Shown here: in pieces, positions 49,732 through 59,374 of the stretch
Numbering within the stretch: the stretch's first letter is position 1
Layout: each line of letters begins with the position of its first letter
From: Gemmatimonadota bacterium
GTDB taxonomy: Bacteria; Latescibacterota; UBA2968; UBA8231
Direction: 5' to 3'
Length of the DNA stretch: 63,541 nt
Assembly (NCBI GenBank): GCA_018673255.1
Contig: JABHDC010000287.1
Location: 1-63,541 of the forward strand
Notes under the pieces: model-generated
Told to the model about the DNA's origin: nothing
The model's input: only the letters and a program-made list of their open reading frames with translations
Database searches by the model: none
Position numbers and translations under genes: made by a program

Positions 49732-52667
49732 CGGGTATACGCCTCGACTTCATAGACCACGGTCTGTGAGGCCGCCGCATCGATCGCATCGATCTGCAGG
49801 CGCAGCGCGTCCGTCGATACCTGATTCTGAAGCTGCACGATGAGCGCTCCTGCATCGATCACGGTTTCACTGGCCAGGTTACGCCAGATGCCGTCGTTGT
49901 CGATGACCTGCGGCGTCACCTTCAGCACATTCCCATACAGCACGACGCGGCCGATCTGCTGCAGCATTGGCCACTGGATCGTCAACCAATCACCCGAGGC
50001 GCCTTTCGTCTCATCGCGCCAGCGCATGCCATCTGTGACCCCATCAAAGAGCCGTGCCGGTGTGGAACCGTACCGTGATTCCGACGAGACCTCCACGGTC
50101 GTGCCCGTCGTTTCGAAGGCTATGTTGCCAGGCTTGTAGCGCGCTGCGTCGGCACTGTCGATGGCGGCCTGGGTCGCAAGGATGTCCGGACGATCCGTGA
50201 GCACGTGCGCCGTCGTATACAGGTGCGTGGCATAGGGCTCGAACCGATCGCGTAAGACGCCGCCATCTACCAGCCCAACCGAGCGATTCTCGCCCACCAC
50301 ATGGAGCGAATCTGCCGCCAATGCGGGACACAGTGTCAGGGCCACATCCTGTGCCGTCGTGTCCGTGTTCACGGCGATCAGAAGCAGTTGGCCATCCTCG
50401 AGGCGCCTTGCACGCAGGTGAAGATGGTGTGGGGCATCGGCTGTGATGCTGATGTCGATCTGCGCATCATCGGAGAGAATCGCGGCGCGAAGTGCATCGA
50501 CTTCATACGACAGCCAGGGCATACCCAGCCGGAGTGAGGCGTAGTTGGGGACCTGTGAATAGGTATACCACAGGAAACCCCGCGCGCCGTGGGCGATTGC
50601 CTGCCACGTCATATTGCGCAGTTCGGTGAAACTCGGGACGCGATTGTTGGCGCGACCATAGTCACCATAGTTGAAGCCCTGTGGTGTGATCCACACGGCC
50701 CGCCAGCCCTCGGAAGCCTCCACGGCGGCATCCATGAAGGCGCCCACCTTCTGGATCGGTTGGGCCGCCCGGGCATCGGCGAGAAATGTTGGATAAGGAT
50801 CCGGCATCAGCACGTCGCCGCCACCCGCATAGCGGGAGATACCGGCCACCGTGTCGTTGAGCATGATACATGGGTGGTGGGGATCCTCATCTGAGATGAT
50901 GCGATAGATCTCGTCCGTGCGCCGCGGGTCCGTGGGACGCAACTCCGGTTCGTCGGCGATGTACCACGCGAACAGACCGGGATGATCTTTCAGGGCACGG
51001 ATCCGCTCTCGCAGGCTCGTTCGCTGCGCGTCGGTCAGCGGTCGGGACCACACCGACGCGGGCGACATGAAACTATTGTCGGGATACGGATAGATCGTCA
51101 CCTGGGTGCCGGCGGCGTGCACGCGATCCAGATAGGCGCGCACCTCTTCCACACTCTGATACTGCGAGCTGTACGCCTGCATCTGGCGAAAGGCCTGTCC
51201 CGGCTCGGCCATGTGTTCCGGTGGGATCGAGAACCAGCCGAAGGGCACGACCGCATCGCCATTGTGCAGCAGGCGGCCCCGTGCCAGGCGCCACTCGTGC
51301 GCTGCTGGCGCGACCACACGCAGGGTCTCGTGGGCGGCGGCCACCAGGTCATCTGTGGCCGGATACCGTCGGCCGAATCGAGCATAGACCGGGTAGTGTC
51401 CCGGCTCGAGGGCTGGCAGCTTCAGGCGCAGTGTATCGACGGAGGAAGCCAGTGCATCGAGGGCGACCAGCTTCTCCCCCGAAGGAGACTGCAGCTGAAT
51501 CGACAGGGTGAGGCCGACCAGTTCCTCCTGTGACAGATCGCTGCGGGCCTCCACGACGAGGTCGTCCAGGTGCTGTGTCGGGTAGAGGGCATCCCGGTAG
51601 GAAGGTTCCAGGATGCGCAGACTCAGCGGGCGATAGTCGAGGGATACCTGACGACGCATCAGGGCTCGTGTGCTGCCGCCCGATTCCAGTTCCACCGTCG
51701 CCGTGTGATCACCAGGCAGGGCCGGCGCTACGAGGTCGAGTGCCGTGCTGTCACCTGACGCCAGTGTCATCGGCTGCCACGGACCGGGCTGATCGCCAAC
51801 GTGCAATCGGACGCGACCAGCGCCCCGCAGGCCGGTGAGATTGGTCACCGTCACCCTCGCCAGCGCCGCCAGTTCATCATCCAACTCGCCATCATTGCTG
51901 GGCAGCAGTCGCAGATCTCGCGGCGGTGACAGCTGCCAGCGATATGCCGATAGATCGACGCCCTGCGCCTGAAGGGGGACGTATTCGGTGGGCTGATGGA
52001 AACTCCCGCTGAGGGCGGCGAAGGTCGACAATTGCTGCTTGCCACCGGCGCGCCGGGAGCGAGACAGATTGAAGACCCAGGCTTCGCCGGACCCGGCAAA
52101 GGGGCCGATCGCAATCAGCGGGATCGCCATCTCCAAGGACCAATGGTCCTGGCCGATGTGAGTGGCCGCCTGCAGGTCGGCATCCCACTCGACAGATCGT
52201 ACGTGCCCGCCCTGGCGCATCCAGGCATCGTATACGGTTGCACTGGCACTTGCGACGAGATGGAAATACTCAACCTGCTGCCCCGACGGATCGATCATCA
52301 ATTCGATGCAATCGTCCTGCCAGACCTTGCCGTCGCGCACAGTGGCCTTCGTCTGCAGGTGATCCGGCTCCGGTTCCTCGGCCCGAACGGCAAGGTAGAG
52401 GAACTCATCATCGAGGCGGAAGGCGAATCGGGTCTGCTGCGCCGCCAGTTCCTCTCCCAGATCGATCGCCCGCAATCCGGTCGTGAATGGCGCGTCCTGC
52501 CAGGTCGTTTCGTCGAGACGGCCATCGATGGTGATGGCAGATGTGGTCGCCTCGGCGATGATGTCCTGGCTTGATGCCGATCCTGTGAAGGTCAGCGCAA
52601 GGACAGCGATCAGGGCAAGGCGGCCCCGGTGACACGAGATGGTTGTTGAGCCGATGCGATGAGGCAC
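49728..52667 (-). CDS. secreted multidomain glycosidase-like protein (CBM9-like, TIM barrel, C-terminal F5/8-like)
   Basis: About 979 residues from GTG 52667; the start is uncertain because no ATG lies near it, and the longer in-frame extension is antisense to the SDR gene. The signal peptide is 'LALIAVLALTFTGSASS'. A CBM9/DOMON-like sandwich ('SAITIDGRLDETTWQDAPF', 'WQDDCIELMIDPSGQQVEYF') comes first, then Ig-like regions. A TIM-barrel part follows with 'AVVPFGWFSIPPEHMAEP', 'VTIYPYPDNSFMSP', 'HPGLFAWYIADEPELRPTD' (candidate catalytic Glu) and 'GARGFLWYTYSQVPNYASLR'. A discoidin-like C terminus has 'TPARLFDGVTDG'. The layout resembles beta-galactosidase or cellulase-like surface glycosidases; the exact GH family was not identified. 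Confidence 0.8.
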   Translation of the reverse strand: MPHRIGSTTISCHRGRLALIAVLALTFTGSASSQDIIAEATTSAITIDGRLDETTWQDAPFTTGLRAIDLGEELAAQQTRFAFRLDDEFLYLAVRAEEPEPDHLQTKATVRDGKVWQDDCIELMIDPSGQQVEYFHLVASASATVYDAWMRQGGHVRSVEWDADLQAATHIGQDHWSLEMAIPLIAIGPFAGSGEAWVFNLSRSRRAGGKQQLSTFAALSGSFHQPTEYVPLQAQGVDLSAYRWQLSPPRDLRLLPSNDGELDDELAALARVTVTNLTGLRGAGRVRLHVGDQPGPWQPMTLASGDSTALDLVAPALPGDHTATVELESGGSTRALMRRQVSLDYRPLSLRILEPSYRDALYPTQHLDDLVVEARSDLSQEELVGLTLSIQLQSPSGEKLVALDALASSVDTLRLKLPALEPGHYPVYARFGRRYPATDDLVAAAHETLRVVAPAAHEWRLARGRLLHNGDAVVPFGWFSIPPEHMAEPGQAFRQMQAYSSQYQSVEEVRAYLDRVHAAGTQVTIYPYPDNSFMSPASVWSRPLTDAQRTSLRERIRALKDHPGLFAWYIADEPELRPTDPRRTDEIYRIISDEDPHHPCIMLNDTVAGISRYAGGGDVLMPDPYPTFLADARAAQPIQKVGAFMDAAVEASEGWRAVWITPQGFNYGDYGRANNRVPSFTELRNMTWQAIAHGARGFLWYTYSQVPNYASLRLGMPWLSYEVDALRAAILSDDAQIDISITADAPHHLHLRARRLEDGQLLLIAVNTDTTAQDVALTLCPALAADSLHVVGENRSVGLVDGGVLRDRFEPYATHLYTTAHVLTDRPDILATQAAIDSADAARYKPGNIAFETTGTTVEVSSESRYGSTPARLFDGVTDGMRWRDETKGASGDWLTIQWPMLQQIGRVVLYGNVLKVTPQVIDNDGIWRNLASETVIDAGALIVQLQNQVSTDALRLQIDAIDAAASQTVVYEVEAYTR

Positions 52668-52708
52668 GATGGTGCTTTCTGTGTCGACGAGTCGCTGTGA
52701 TGTCGGTG

Positions 52709-53467
52709 TCAGCGCTTGATCCAGTAGCCGCCGTCGATGCGCAGTTCGGCACCGGTGATATAGGAGGCGGCATCCGAAGACAGGAACGCGGCAGCCTGGC
52801 CCATGTCCTCGGCGGTGCCCAGACGTTTCAGGGGCAGTCGCGCCGCGCCGGCTTCCATCTCTTCCTCTGTGGTGAATTGCCGCTCGCCGGGCGTGTCGGT
52901 CCAGCCTGGCAGGATGGTATTGACCCGAATCCCGTGTTCGGCCAGTTCGCCTGCGAGGGTGGCGGACATGTTGTTCATCCCCGCCTTGGCCGTGTTGTAG
53001 GCCATGGACGTAGGCATGGGGATGAAAGAGAGGACCGAACTGATGAAGAGGATATGTCCGCCGTCGCCCTGGGCGACCATCTGGCGGGCACCCAGTTGCG
53101 CCACGTGGAAAGAGCCCCACAGGGTCACATCCAGCGTGCGCTTCGCCTCGTCGACGTCGAGTTCCAGGAAGGGCTGGCGCTTGGAGTAGTAGGCGTTGGC
53201 GACGACGATGTCGACTCGGCCCAGATCACTGATCGTCTTCTGCACCATGGCATCGACGGCCTCGCGATCGGAGACATCTGCGCCAAAGGTGATGGCCCGT
53301 TGCCCCAGGGCACGGACCTCTTCGGCGACCTCGTCTGCCTCGTCAGGGTGCGAGCGGTAGTTGATGGTGACATCGGCCCCGCAACGCGCCATTTCGACGG
53401 CGCAGCCACGACCGATCCCACGGGATGCACCGGTGATGAGAGCCACTTTGCCACTGAGATCAATCAT
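52709..53467 (-). CDS. short-chain dehydrogenase/reductase (SDR)
   Basis: 252 residues from ATG 53467 with GGGAAGGGA just upstream. The classical SDR motifs are complete: 'ALITGASRGIGRGCAVEMAR' (T-G-x3-G-x-G), 'VDIVVANAYYS' (NAG region, here N-A-Y), 'ILFISSVLSFIPMPTSMAYN' (Ser and Tyr) and Lys in 'TAKAGMNNMSATLAGE'; 'VNTILPGWTDTPGE' follows. It is probably a 3-ketoacyl- or glucose-dehydrogenase-like oxidoreductase of unknown substrate. It lies 41 bp upstream of the glycosidase-like gene on the same strand. Confidence 0.93.
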   Translation of the reverse strand: MIDLSGKVALITGASRGIGRGCAVEMARCGADVTINYRSHPDEADEVAEEVRALGQRAITFGADVSDREAVDAMVQKTISDLGRVDIVVANAYYSKRQPFLELDVDEAKRTLDVTLWGSFHVAQLGARQMVAQGDGGHILFISSVLSFIPMPTSMAYNTAKAGMNNMSATLAGELAEHGIRVNTILPGWTDTPGERQFTTEEEMEAGAARLPLKRLGTAEDMGQAAAFLSSDAASYITGAELRIDGGYWIKR

Positions 53468-53553
53468 ATGTCGTCCCTTCCCGTCAGGCCCAAGAGTCAT
53501 TGCGGGCAATCTAAACGAGACGAGTCGTGGCGACCATAGTGCAGCGGGGTGGC

Positions 53554-53880
53554 CTATCTCTCGACGACGTGACTGGTGAGCAGGCCGAAATGAGCACTGC
53601 GACTGTCCTTTTCGAGATCGAACAGTTCCAGCTTTTCACGAGCGTGATTGATCCGTACTGCCGTGCGGTGTTGCTTCCGCTCGAGCGTGCGTCGGCGGTG
53701 ATCATGTCGGATGCGCACACGTGTCACCGACCGCAGGTCTGCCATCACCACTTCGCGCCGCTCATGCACATAAGCCAGTCGGCGCTGGTGGGATCGCAAC
53801 ATCTCCATGGTCACGATCTTGGCCACCACGACGGCGGCCAGCATGACGAGGGCGATGTAGAATGGCAGGGGACCGGACAA
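53554..53880 (-). CDS. small single-pass membrane protein with coiled coil (paralogue of 2902-3222)
   Basis: 108 residues. One membrane helix near the N terminus ('LPFYIALVMLAAVVVAKIV') is followed by an Arg-rich helical, probably coiled-coil part with 'YVHERREVVMADL'. Compared with the 2902-3222 product, the helix end (V-x-V-A-K), the HER[HR]E motif and the total length coincide. The start is TTG 53880 with GGAG upstream; the internal ATG at 53844 would cut the helix in half. No named family recognised. Confidence 0.65.
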   Translation of the reverse strand: MSGPLPFYIALVMLAAVVVAKIVTMEMLRSHQRRLAYVHERREVVMADLRSVTRVRIRHDHRRRTLERKQHRTAVRINHAREKLELFDLEKDSRSAHFGLLTSHVVER

Positions 53881-54029
53881 GTGCGAAGGCTCCGATTCGA
53901 GGATCCATCACGGTACTCGTATCCCTATGATCGGCAGGAGGCTGGATTCTGGCCGTGACCGGACTCACGTCGAGGAGTGTGCGTAGATCACGTCAAGGAG
54001 CTGTAAAACCTTCACTTACGGCGCTTCTC

Positions 54030-55280
54030 TCAGGTGGATCGAGGCGCTAAGCGAAGGGAGAGCAACAGGGGGACGACGGTGAGGGCCTGCAGAATTGCCA
54101 GATATTCCGTGTGGTCGAATCCAAGGCGGGTCACCCACTCGAATCCGAGTCCGCCCAGGAGTCCGCCCAGAGATCCGCCGATCGCAGAGGCATAGATCAC
54201 GATGGCGAAACCTTCGCCCTGCAGGTGATCGGGCACGGCATCGACCATCACCCGTGACTGTCCCATCTGCGAACCGGCCTCCATCGTGCCCCACACGAGG
54301 TGAAGGACGGCCGTCCAGGCCAGCAGGGCCCCGCCTCCCTCGGGCAGGAACAGCCACATGGCCCCGAGCACGGCCGTACCGGCAAGAGGCACCTGGAGCG
54401 CGATCCGCGGGCCACGACGGTCGACCAGTCTGCCCCAGAACCAGAGGGTGGCGATCTGTCCCAGTGCCAGCAGTGACGTCATCCACACGAATTGCGATAC
54501 GGGCAGACCGCGTTCGGTCAGCACGATTACCCAGAAGGGGAAGCTGGCACTGGTGATGAAGACCCTGAAGCCCAGATACAGGCAGAATCGGCGGATGGCC
54601 GGCACGGATACGACCTGATGAAGCCGGCGCCAGAGGCTCTCGCCGGTCGGCGGTAGTGGCCGCTCCGGTACGCCGCGAATCCACCAGGCGGCCAGCAGCA
54701 GAACGAAGACACAGACGGCAAATAGCGGGGCGAAGCGGGTGGGCTCGGGTTGTTCGCCCAGCCAGGTGCCGACGGCCACTGGCAGTGCCAGTTCGAGCAA
54801 GCGCTGCCAGGTTCGCATGCGGCTCAGGAATTCCCCGAGAGATCCGCCTTCGGTCACGTCGCGGATCAGAGGCCACCAGGCCGCATTGCCAGTCTGTTGG
54901 AGGGCACCGCGCACGGCGAGCACGCCGATCGTCGCCCAGATGGCACCTTGGCCGGCAATTCCCATGGCCGCCGCAATGGCCAGGCCCGCCGTCACGGGTG
55001 AGGCCAACAGACGGCCCCAGAGCATGATGCCTGCCTTACCCGTATGCCGCATGAGTTCGGCGCCGGCCAGGCGGGCGATCTTGTCGAGCTGGGTGAAGGT
55101 GGCCAGCAGGCCGAGTTGGAAGGGCGTGGCACCGAGACTGAGCAGGAACAGAGCACCCGTCGAACCAACGAGGGCATTGTTGGCGGCGCCGGCGGCGACG
55201 TAACGAATCAGGGCGGCCTGGCCACGCCGCAGTTGGTCGGCGCTGAGCTGTGTGCTGACCTGGGGTGCGCTGGCCGTCAA
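54030..55280 (-). CDS. MFS-type transporter
   Basis: 416 residues with about 12 hydrophobic segments, from TTG 55280 overlapping the upstream stop as TTGA; no Met lies closer than about 75 residues in. 'ALFLLSLGATPFQLGLLATF', 'IGVLAVRGALQQTGNAAWWP' and the loop 'FWGRLVDRRGPRIALQVPLA' (MFS loop motif G-x-x-x-D-R-x-G) support a major-facilitator fold. 'SAIGGSLGGLLGGLGFEWVT' is the helix-10/11 region. The substrate is unknown. It is translationally coupled to the large acidic protein, so the two probably work together. Confidence 0.88.
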   Translation of the reverse strand: MTASAPQVSTQLSADQLRRGQAALIRYVAAGAANNALVGSTGALFLLSLGATPFQLGLLATFTQLDKIARLAGAELMRHTGKAGIMLWGRLLASPVTAGLAIAAAMGIAGQGAIWATIGVLAVRGALQQTGNAAWWPLIRDVTEGGSLGEFLSRMRTWQRLLELALPVAVGTWLGEQPEPTRFAPLFAVCVFVLLLAAWWIRGVPERPLPPTGESLWRRLHQVVSVPAIRRFCLYLGFRVFITSASFPFWVIVLTERGLPVSQFVWMTSLLALGQIATLWFWGRLVDRRGPRIALQVPLAGTAVLGAMWLFLPEGGGALLAWTAVLHLVWGTMEAGSQMGQSRVMVDAVPDHLQGEGFAIVIYASAIGGSLGGLLGGLGFEWVTRLGFDHTEYLAILQALTVVPLLLSLRLAPRST

Positions 55281-57946
55281 GAGATCTGGAACACCATGGG
55301 CTCGCCATCCTCTGCGCGCACGAAGCCACTCTTGATCTGTGCTTCGGATTGTGCGAAGGGATTGTTCGTGCGTCCCAGCGTCGTCAGGTAGCTGGAGCCG
55401 GTCTGCAATTCGCCCGTATCACCCGTGCGGGCGCGGTCTTTGGCACGAGCGTGCATCTGTCGCTTCGTATTCTTGTGAAGCTCGAAGATGTCGATGTAGC
55501 TGCCATCCTCGTAGTCCTCGATGAAGAGCATCTTGCCATCGACGCTGAGGCGGATGAACAGATGGTCGAGATCCGGGTTCCCCGTGAGTCGTTCGAGGCT
55601 CGTCACCGGCAGGGCAACCTTCGGATTCTTCTGATGGCGCTCCCGTCGTGGCTCCATGCGAACGTAGGCCCGTAACTCCCGGCGCACGGAGACGTCCAAG
55701 CGCCGGGCCGTCTCCTCTGGTCGGTGTTTCTGGTCCAGCAGGGGCCACGCCGTGCGTAGCACGTGTTGTCTCAGGGCCTCCACGATACCCCCGAGCAGGG
55801 CATCCTCCAGCAAATCCTCGGGAATCGGTGCTGTCGTCTCGATCGATGGCGTATTCTCGATCTGCAGTGGCGAGTCCTTTACGGCTGCCTCTGCCGCCTC
55901 TGCCGATTCGACGGCCTCTTTGGCGATCAGATCCTGGATCCAGGTCAGGGATTCGGTGCTGATCCGCTCGATAGAGGCTTCGGCGGCCACCGCATCCAAC
56001 ACAATGGCTGCATCTGCATCGGCCTTCGGTCGGGCCAGATTCAGCAGAACATGGTCTGCCCGGTAGCTCACATCGCTCAGGTAAGCCTCATAGGCCTCTG
56101 ACACCATCTCTGGTGTCAGGGCATCCACATCCTCTGCTTCATGCACCAGTTGTACCGCAGCACGCAGGGCCTCCAGCCGTAGCAAACCTGCCGCGGCGTA
56201 ATCGAGAACCTTCGGCAGTGGGATCAGCTGACGCGCATCTGGATCCAGTTCGCGTCGATTGTTCGCCATGGCATTGAGCCAGGCCTGGGCCTCCAGATCG
56301 AATCGCCGCTCCTTCAGACGCTGATCCACGGGAAGCTCCAGCAGGGATTTGAGCAGCTGCTGCTGTGCGGCAACACGCAGAAGGTTCAGGCCCGCCTGCG
56401 CCGTGGAGCCCTCCGTTGCCAGTTCTTCAGCCAGCGCCTTCGGTGCCTCGATCTCGCCATCGGGTTCTGAGAACAGCTGCCAGGCCCGGGGATCGGTTGC
56501 CTCCAGCTGTGACAGGGCGTTGCTGACGGTCTTCACCGCCGCGTTCAACTGGTCCTTGCGAAGGTGGGGGGCAGCCAGGCGCCCATCCTCTTTGATTTCC
56601 GGCGCGATGGCGCTCGGTGTGCTGGCGGCCGTCGAAGTGGTGGACTCAGCATTGGTGGCATTGGCGCCTGCGTCTTCGGCATGGTTCGAATCGGCTGTTG
56701 TAGCCAGGACCGATGTCGCACCGCCGGTAACAACGGCGCCGCCTGAACTGGCGCTACCACCTGCACTGCCACCAGTGGAAGAGATGCCACTCCGGGCTCC
56801 ACCGCCGCGGCCACCTGAGGGTCTGCTGCCGCCACCGGATGTTCGTGTGCCACCGACTTTGGCTCCCTTTGAGGGGGCGGACAGAACCGGACGTTTCCCA
56901 CTCTTCTGTCGTTGGGCAGCACTGCGTCCGGTTTCGACGCGGGCGGCGATACGGCGGGCCTCCTCCATGGACGGAATCCGCACGTGGAAGGGATCGAAGC
57001 GGTCGAGGCAGGCCGTCAACTCGGGTGTCAGAGTTCCCTGATCGTCGCACAGACGGGCCAGTGCTTCACGGAATCGGGTGATGAAGACGTCCTCAGGGGA
57101 TGTGTCCAGATCGGCAGACGAGTCCTCGTCGCTATCCGCATTCTCAGGATCCGATTCGTCGAGATCGGTGGCATCGTTCAGGGCCGTGTCGTCTTCCAGT
57201 TCACCATCTTCCGGATCACTCTCAGCGGCAGGATCAGGTGAGTCTGCCGCGGACGGGTCTTCATCGGGTGTGTCAGCATCGTCATCGGTGACCCCCTCTG
57301 CATCACCAGCATTCTGGGGAGGGCTGGGGGCATCAGGTGACTCTGCATCCGCCGCTGAACGGGCGGGTGGGACGAGCAGGGCCATTCCAGCATCAAAGCA
57401 GGCGACGACTTCTTCTTCGGCCTCATGACCGGGTATCTTCTTGAGGGTAAGAATGAGAAGATCGTCGAGGGTGAACTTGCCATCCGAGACGGAGCGTACC
57501 AGGCGGCGAAATGTCAGGTCGCCAGGCAGCACGAAAGGCATCAACAGCAGACAACCCGCGTGAACCAGATATGGCCGGGTGACGACATTGCCACTGACGC
57601 CTGCCAGAAACCGGTACAGGCGCATCAAAGCCGCCTTGCCTCGGCCCCCAGCGAAATCGTCGTCGGCGACTGCGTCCAGCAACTGCGACACGAGCAGAAT
57701 CGACGGCAATTCGTCGCGAAAGTCATCGATATAGGTGTCAGGCCGTGTGGCCCGCAGCTGTAGAATGAAGGTCAGATCGGGCGGTTGGCCCGACGCGGTC
57801 CGCATGGGATTGCAGACCTCGTCCCACACTTCGACAGCGAGGCTCGGATCGAGCTCGAGTCGGGTGCACCACTCGCGCCATGTGCTGGCGGGTATGCGGC
57901 TTTCGGACTGGACACGAGCCAGTCCGTCCGAAGTGGCCTTGGACAT
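55277..57946 (-). CDS. large unrecognised protein with acidic and Gly/Ser-rich linkers
   Basis: About 889 residues from ATG 57946 (a TTG at 57952 is the alternative); family not recognised. The N-terminal part (about 1-195) is helical, e.g. 'STWREWCTRLELDPSLAVEV'. A strongly acidic stretch (about 200-290) of D/E/S/P and a Gly/Ser/Ala-rich linker (about 350-430, 'GGSRPSGGRGGGARSG') follow. Then comes a large helical region with Leu-rich helices, and a C-terminal beta-rich domain ('LFIRLSVDGKMLFIEDYEDG', 'SYIDIFELHKNTKRQMHARA'). There is no signal peptide or membrane helix. The stop overlaps the transporter's start. It could be a cytoplasmic assembly or regulatory protein. Confidence 0.7.
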   Translation of the reverse strand: MSKATSDGLARVQSESRIPASTWREWCTRLELDPSLAVEVWDEVCNPMRTASGQPPDLTFILQLRATRPDTYIDDFRDELPSILLVSQLLDAVADDDFAGGRGKAALMRLYRFLAGVSGNVVTRPYLVHAGCLLLMPFVLPGDLTFRRLVRSVSDGKFTLDDLLILTLKKIPGHEAEEEVVACFDAGMALLVPPARSAADAESPDAPSPPQNAGDAEGVTDDDADTPDEDPSAADSPDPAAESDPEDGELEDDTALNDATDLDESDPENADSDEDSSADLDTSPEDVFITRFREALARLCDDQGTLTPELTACLDRFDPFHVRIPSMEEARRIAARVETGRSAAQRQKSGKRPVLSAPSKGAKVGGTRTSGGGSRPSGGRGGGARSGISSTGGSAGGSASSGGAVVTGGATSVLATTADSNHAEDAGANATNAESTTSTAASTPSAIAPEIKEDGRLAAPHLRKDQLNAAVKTVSNALSQLEATDPRAWQLFSEPDGEIEAPKALAEELATEGSTAQAGLNLLRVAAQQQLLKSLLELPVDQRLKERRFDLEAQAWLNAMANNRRELDPDARQLIPLPKVLDYAAAGLLRLEALRAAVQLVHEAEDVDALTPEMVSEAYEAYLSDVSYRADHVLLNLARPKADADAAIVLDAVAAEASIERISTESLTWIQDLIAKEAVESAEAAEAAVKDSPLQIENTPSIETTAPIPEDLLEDALLGGIVEALRQHVLRTAWPLLDQKHRPEETARRLDVSVRRELRAYVRMEPRRERHQKNPKVALPVTSLERLTGNPDLDHLFIRLSVDGKMLFIEDYEDGSYIDIFELHKNTKRQMHARAKDRARTGDTGELQTGSSYLTTLGRTNNPFAQSEAQIKSGFVRAEDGEPMVFQIS

Positions 57947-58138
57947 GGGCAACCGGTCAGAGGGTGGGGGCGTACTGTGAAGCGCCGGGGAGGGGCGCAG
58001 GGGGGGAGGTGCCTCAGGAAGGTGTCTGGGAGGGACGTGATCCTGGAGGCGATTTCAGTATACGATCAGGATAGGACAGTGTCTACGACGTGACGCGGAA
58101 CACATCAGCCAGGCAGAATGCCTCAGGATTGAGGTGCA

Positions 58139-59374
58139 TCAGTCAGGTGATCGCATGCGGTAATGCTGCAGGAATCGGTGAAAATCGATGTCATCCAGGG
58201 GCCACTCGGTGCTGTAGAAGAGATGGGAAGGACAGTCGCAATCAGAGCAGCCGAAGCCGTCCAGGGCGCGGCGAATCGATGGCACCGGGATACCAGATGG
58301 TTTCACGGCACGATTCGTGGTCCGGGACGAAGATGATGGCGACGCCGGCGGCGAATCGAGCCTGCGGGCCAGATCACATTCCAGTCGTTGTGAGGATCGG
58401 ATGGGCAGAGCCGTGACTTCATCGGCCACATCTCGAAGGCGGTCGATGTGCCAGTGGTGGCGTTTGCGCCGGCGCAGATGCCGCTCGACGCGTTTGCTCA
58501 GATTCGCCATGGCCGAGCCGACGTAGATGTAGGTGCCGGCGGCAAAATGGTGCTCACCGAGGCGACCGATGGTCACGCGCCGGTCCTGGTGCAGGCGCAA
58601 CAGCAGCAGATAGGCGCCACGATCCTCGACTTCCCGACGCAGGTAAGCCCAGGGGATCTGCACCGTCGACACGTCGGGTCTCAGAGAGAAGTCAGGTGTC
58701 CACGAGATACCGACGGGCAGGATGCGGACGCGATCACGCAGGTTCAGGAAGGTCTGGGAAAAGGCCAGATCCGTGTGGAAGTCGGGCATGAACCAGTTGA
58801 TCTGCGAACTGTGGACGATGAAGAGGACGACGGGCCGTTCGGCACCGGCCTGGGACAGGTTGGCCAGTTCCTCCATGTGCCGGCGTCCGCGTTCGGTGAC
58901 CGCGTCGGGGAACATGGCCACGCCATCACCCCCGAAGAGCGTGCAGGATTTGACTTCCACGAACAGTCGCCGGCTGCCCTTGGCCAGTTGCAGGTCGAAG
59001 CGGCTGTGACCTACTCGCACTTCGCGCCGGTCGAGCCGCCAGCCTTTGAGGCCGGGAACCTGTCCCGTCTCGACAAGGTGGGCGGCCACGTCGTTGGTGC
59101 GATGCGTGTCGAGGAAGAGCGGCTCCCCATCCGGTGTTTCGCAGCCCACCACCGTCCACCGCGTGCGACGTTCGACCTCGGCCGGGACGCGGGTCAGCGT
59201 CAAAGGGGTCCGACCGGGGAACAGCAACTCATCCATGCGCCCGGGATTGGCCACAAAGGCTTCGACGACGCCGTGCCTTGGGACCGCGCAGTGGATGATG
59301 AAGCGATTGGGCCGCTCGACGAACGTGCCGCGATACAAGCGGCTGTCCTTGAGCGGGCGGAAGGGTTCGCTCAA
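58139..59374 (-). CDS. SfsA-family protein fused to a DUF123 (GIY-YIG-like) domain
   Basis: 411 residues from TTG 59374, overlapping the upstream URO-D stop as TTGA. SfsA part (about 15-235): 'RGTFVERPNRFIIHCAV', 'AFVANPGRMDELLFPGRTPL', 'HSRFDLQLAKGSRRLFVEVK' with the D...E-x-K nuclease-like core, and 'FPDAVTERGRRHMEELANL'. C-terminal part (about 245-400): 'GAYLLLLRLHQDRRVTIGRL', 'GTYIYVGSAMANLSKRVERH', 'RKRHHWHIDRLRD', which is the DUF123 pattern. SfsA proteins have been linked to sugar-fermentation regulation and show DNA-binding or nuclease-like folds. The two domains are found joined in some bacteria and archaea. Confidence 0.9.
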   Translation of the reverse strand: MSEPFRPLKDSRLYRGTFVERPNRFIIHCAVPRHGVVEAFVANPGRMDELLFPGRTPLTLTRVPAEVERRTRWTVVGCETPDGEPLFLDTHRTNDVAAHLVETGQVPGLKGWRLDRREVRVGHSRFDLQLAKGSRRLFVEVKSCTLFGGDGVAMFPDAVTERGRRHMEELANLSQAGAERPVVLFIVHSSQINWFMPDFHTDLAFSQTFLNLRDRVRILPVGISWTPDFSLRPDVSTVQIPWAYLRREVEDRGAYLLLLRLHQDRRVTIGRLGEHHFAAGTYIYVGSAMANLSKRVERHLRRRKRHHWHIDRLRDVADEVTALPIRSSQRLECDLARRLDSPPASPSSSSRTTNRAVKPSGIPVPSIRRALDGFGCSDCDCPSHLFYSTEWPLDDIDFHRFLQHYRMRSPD

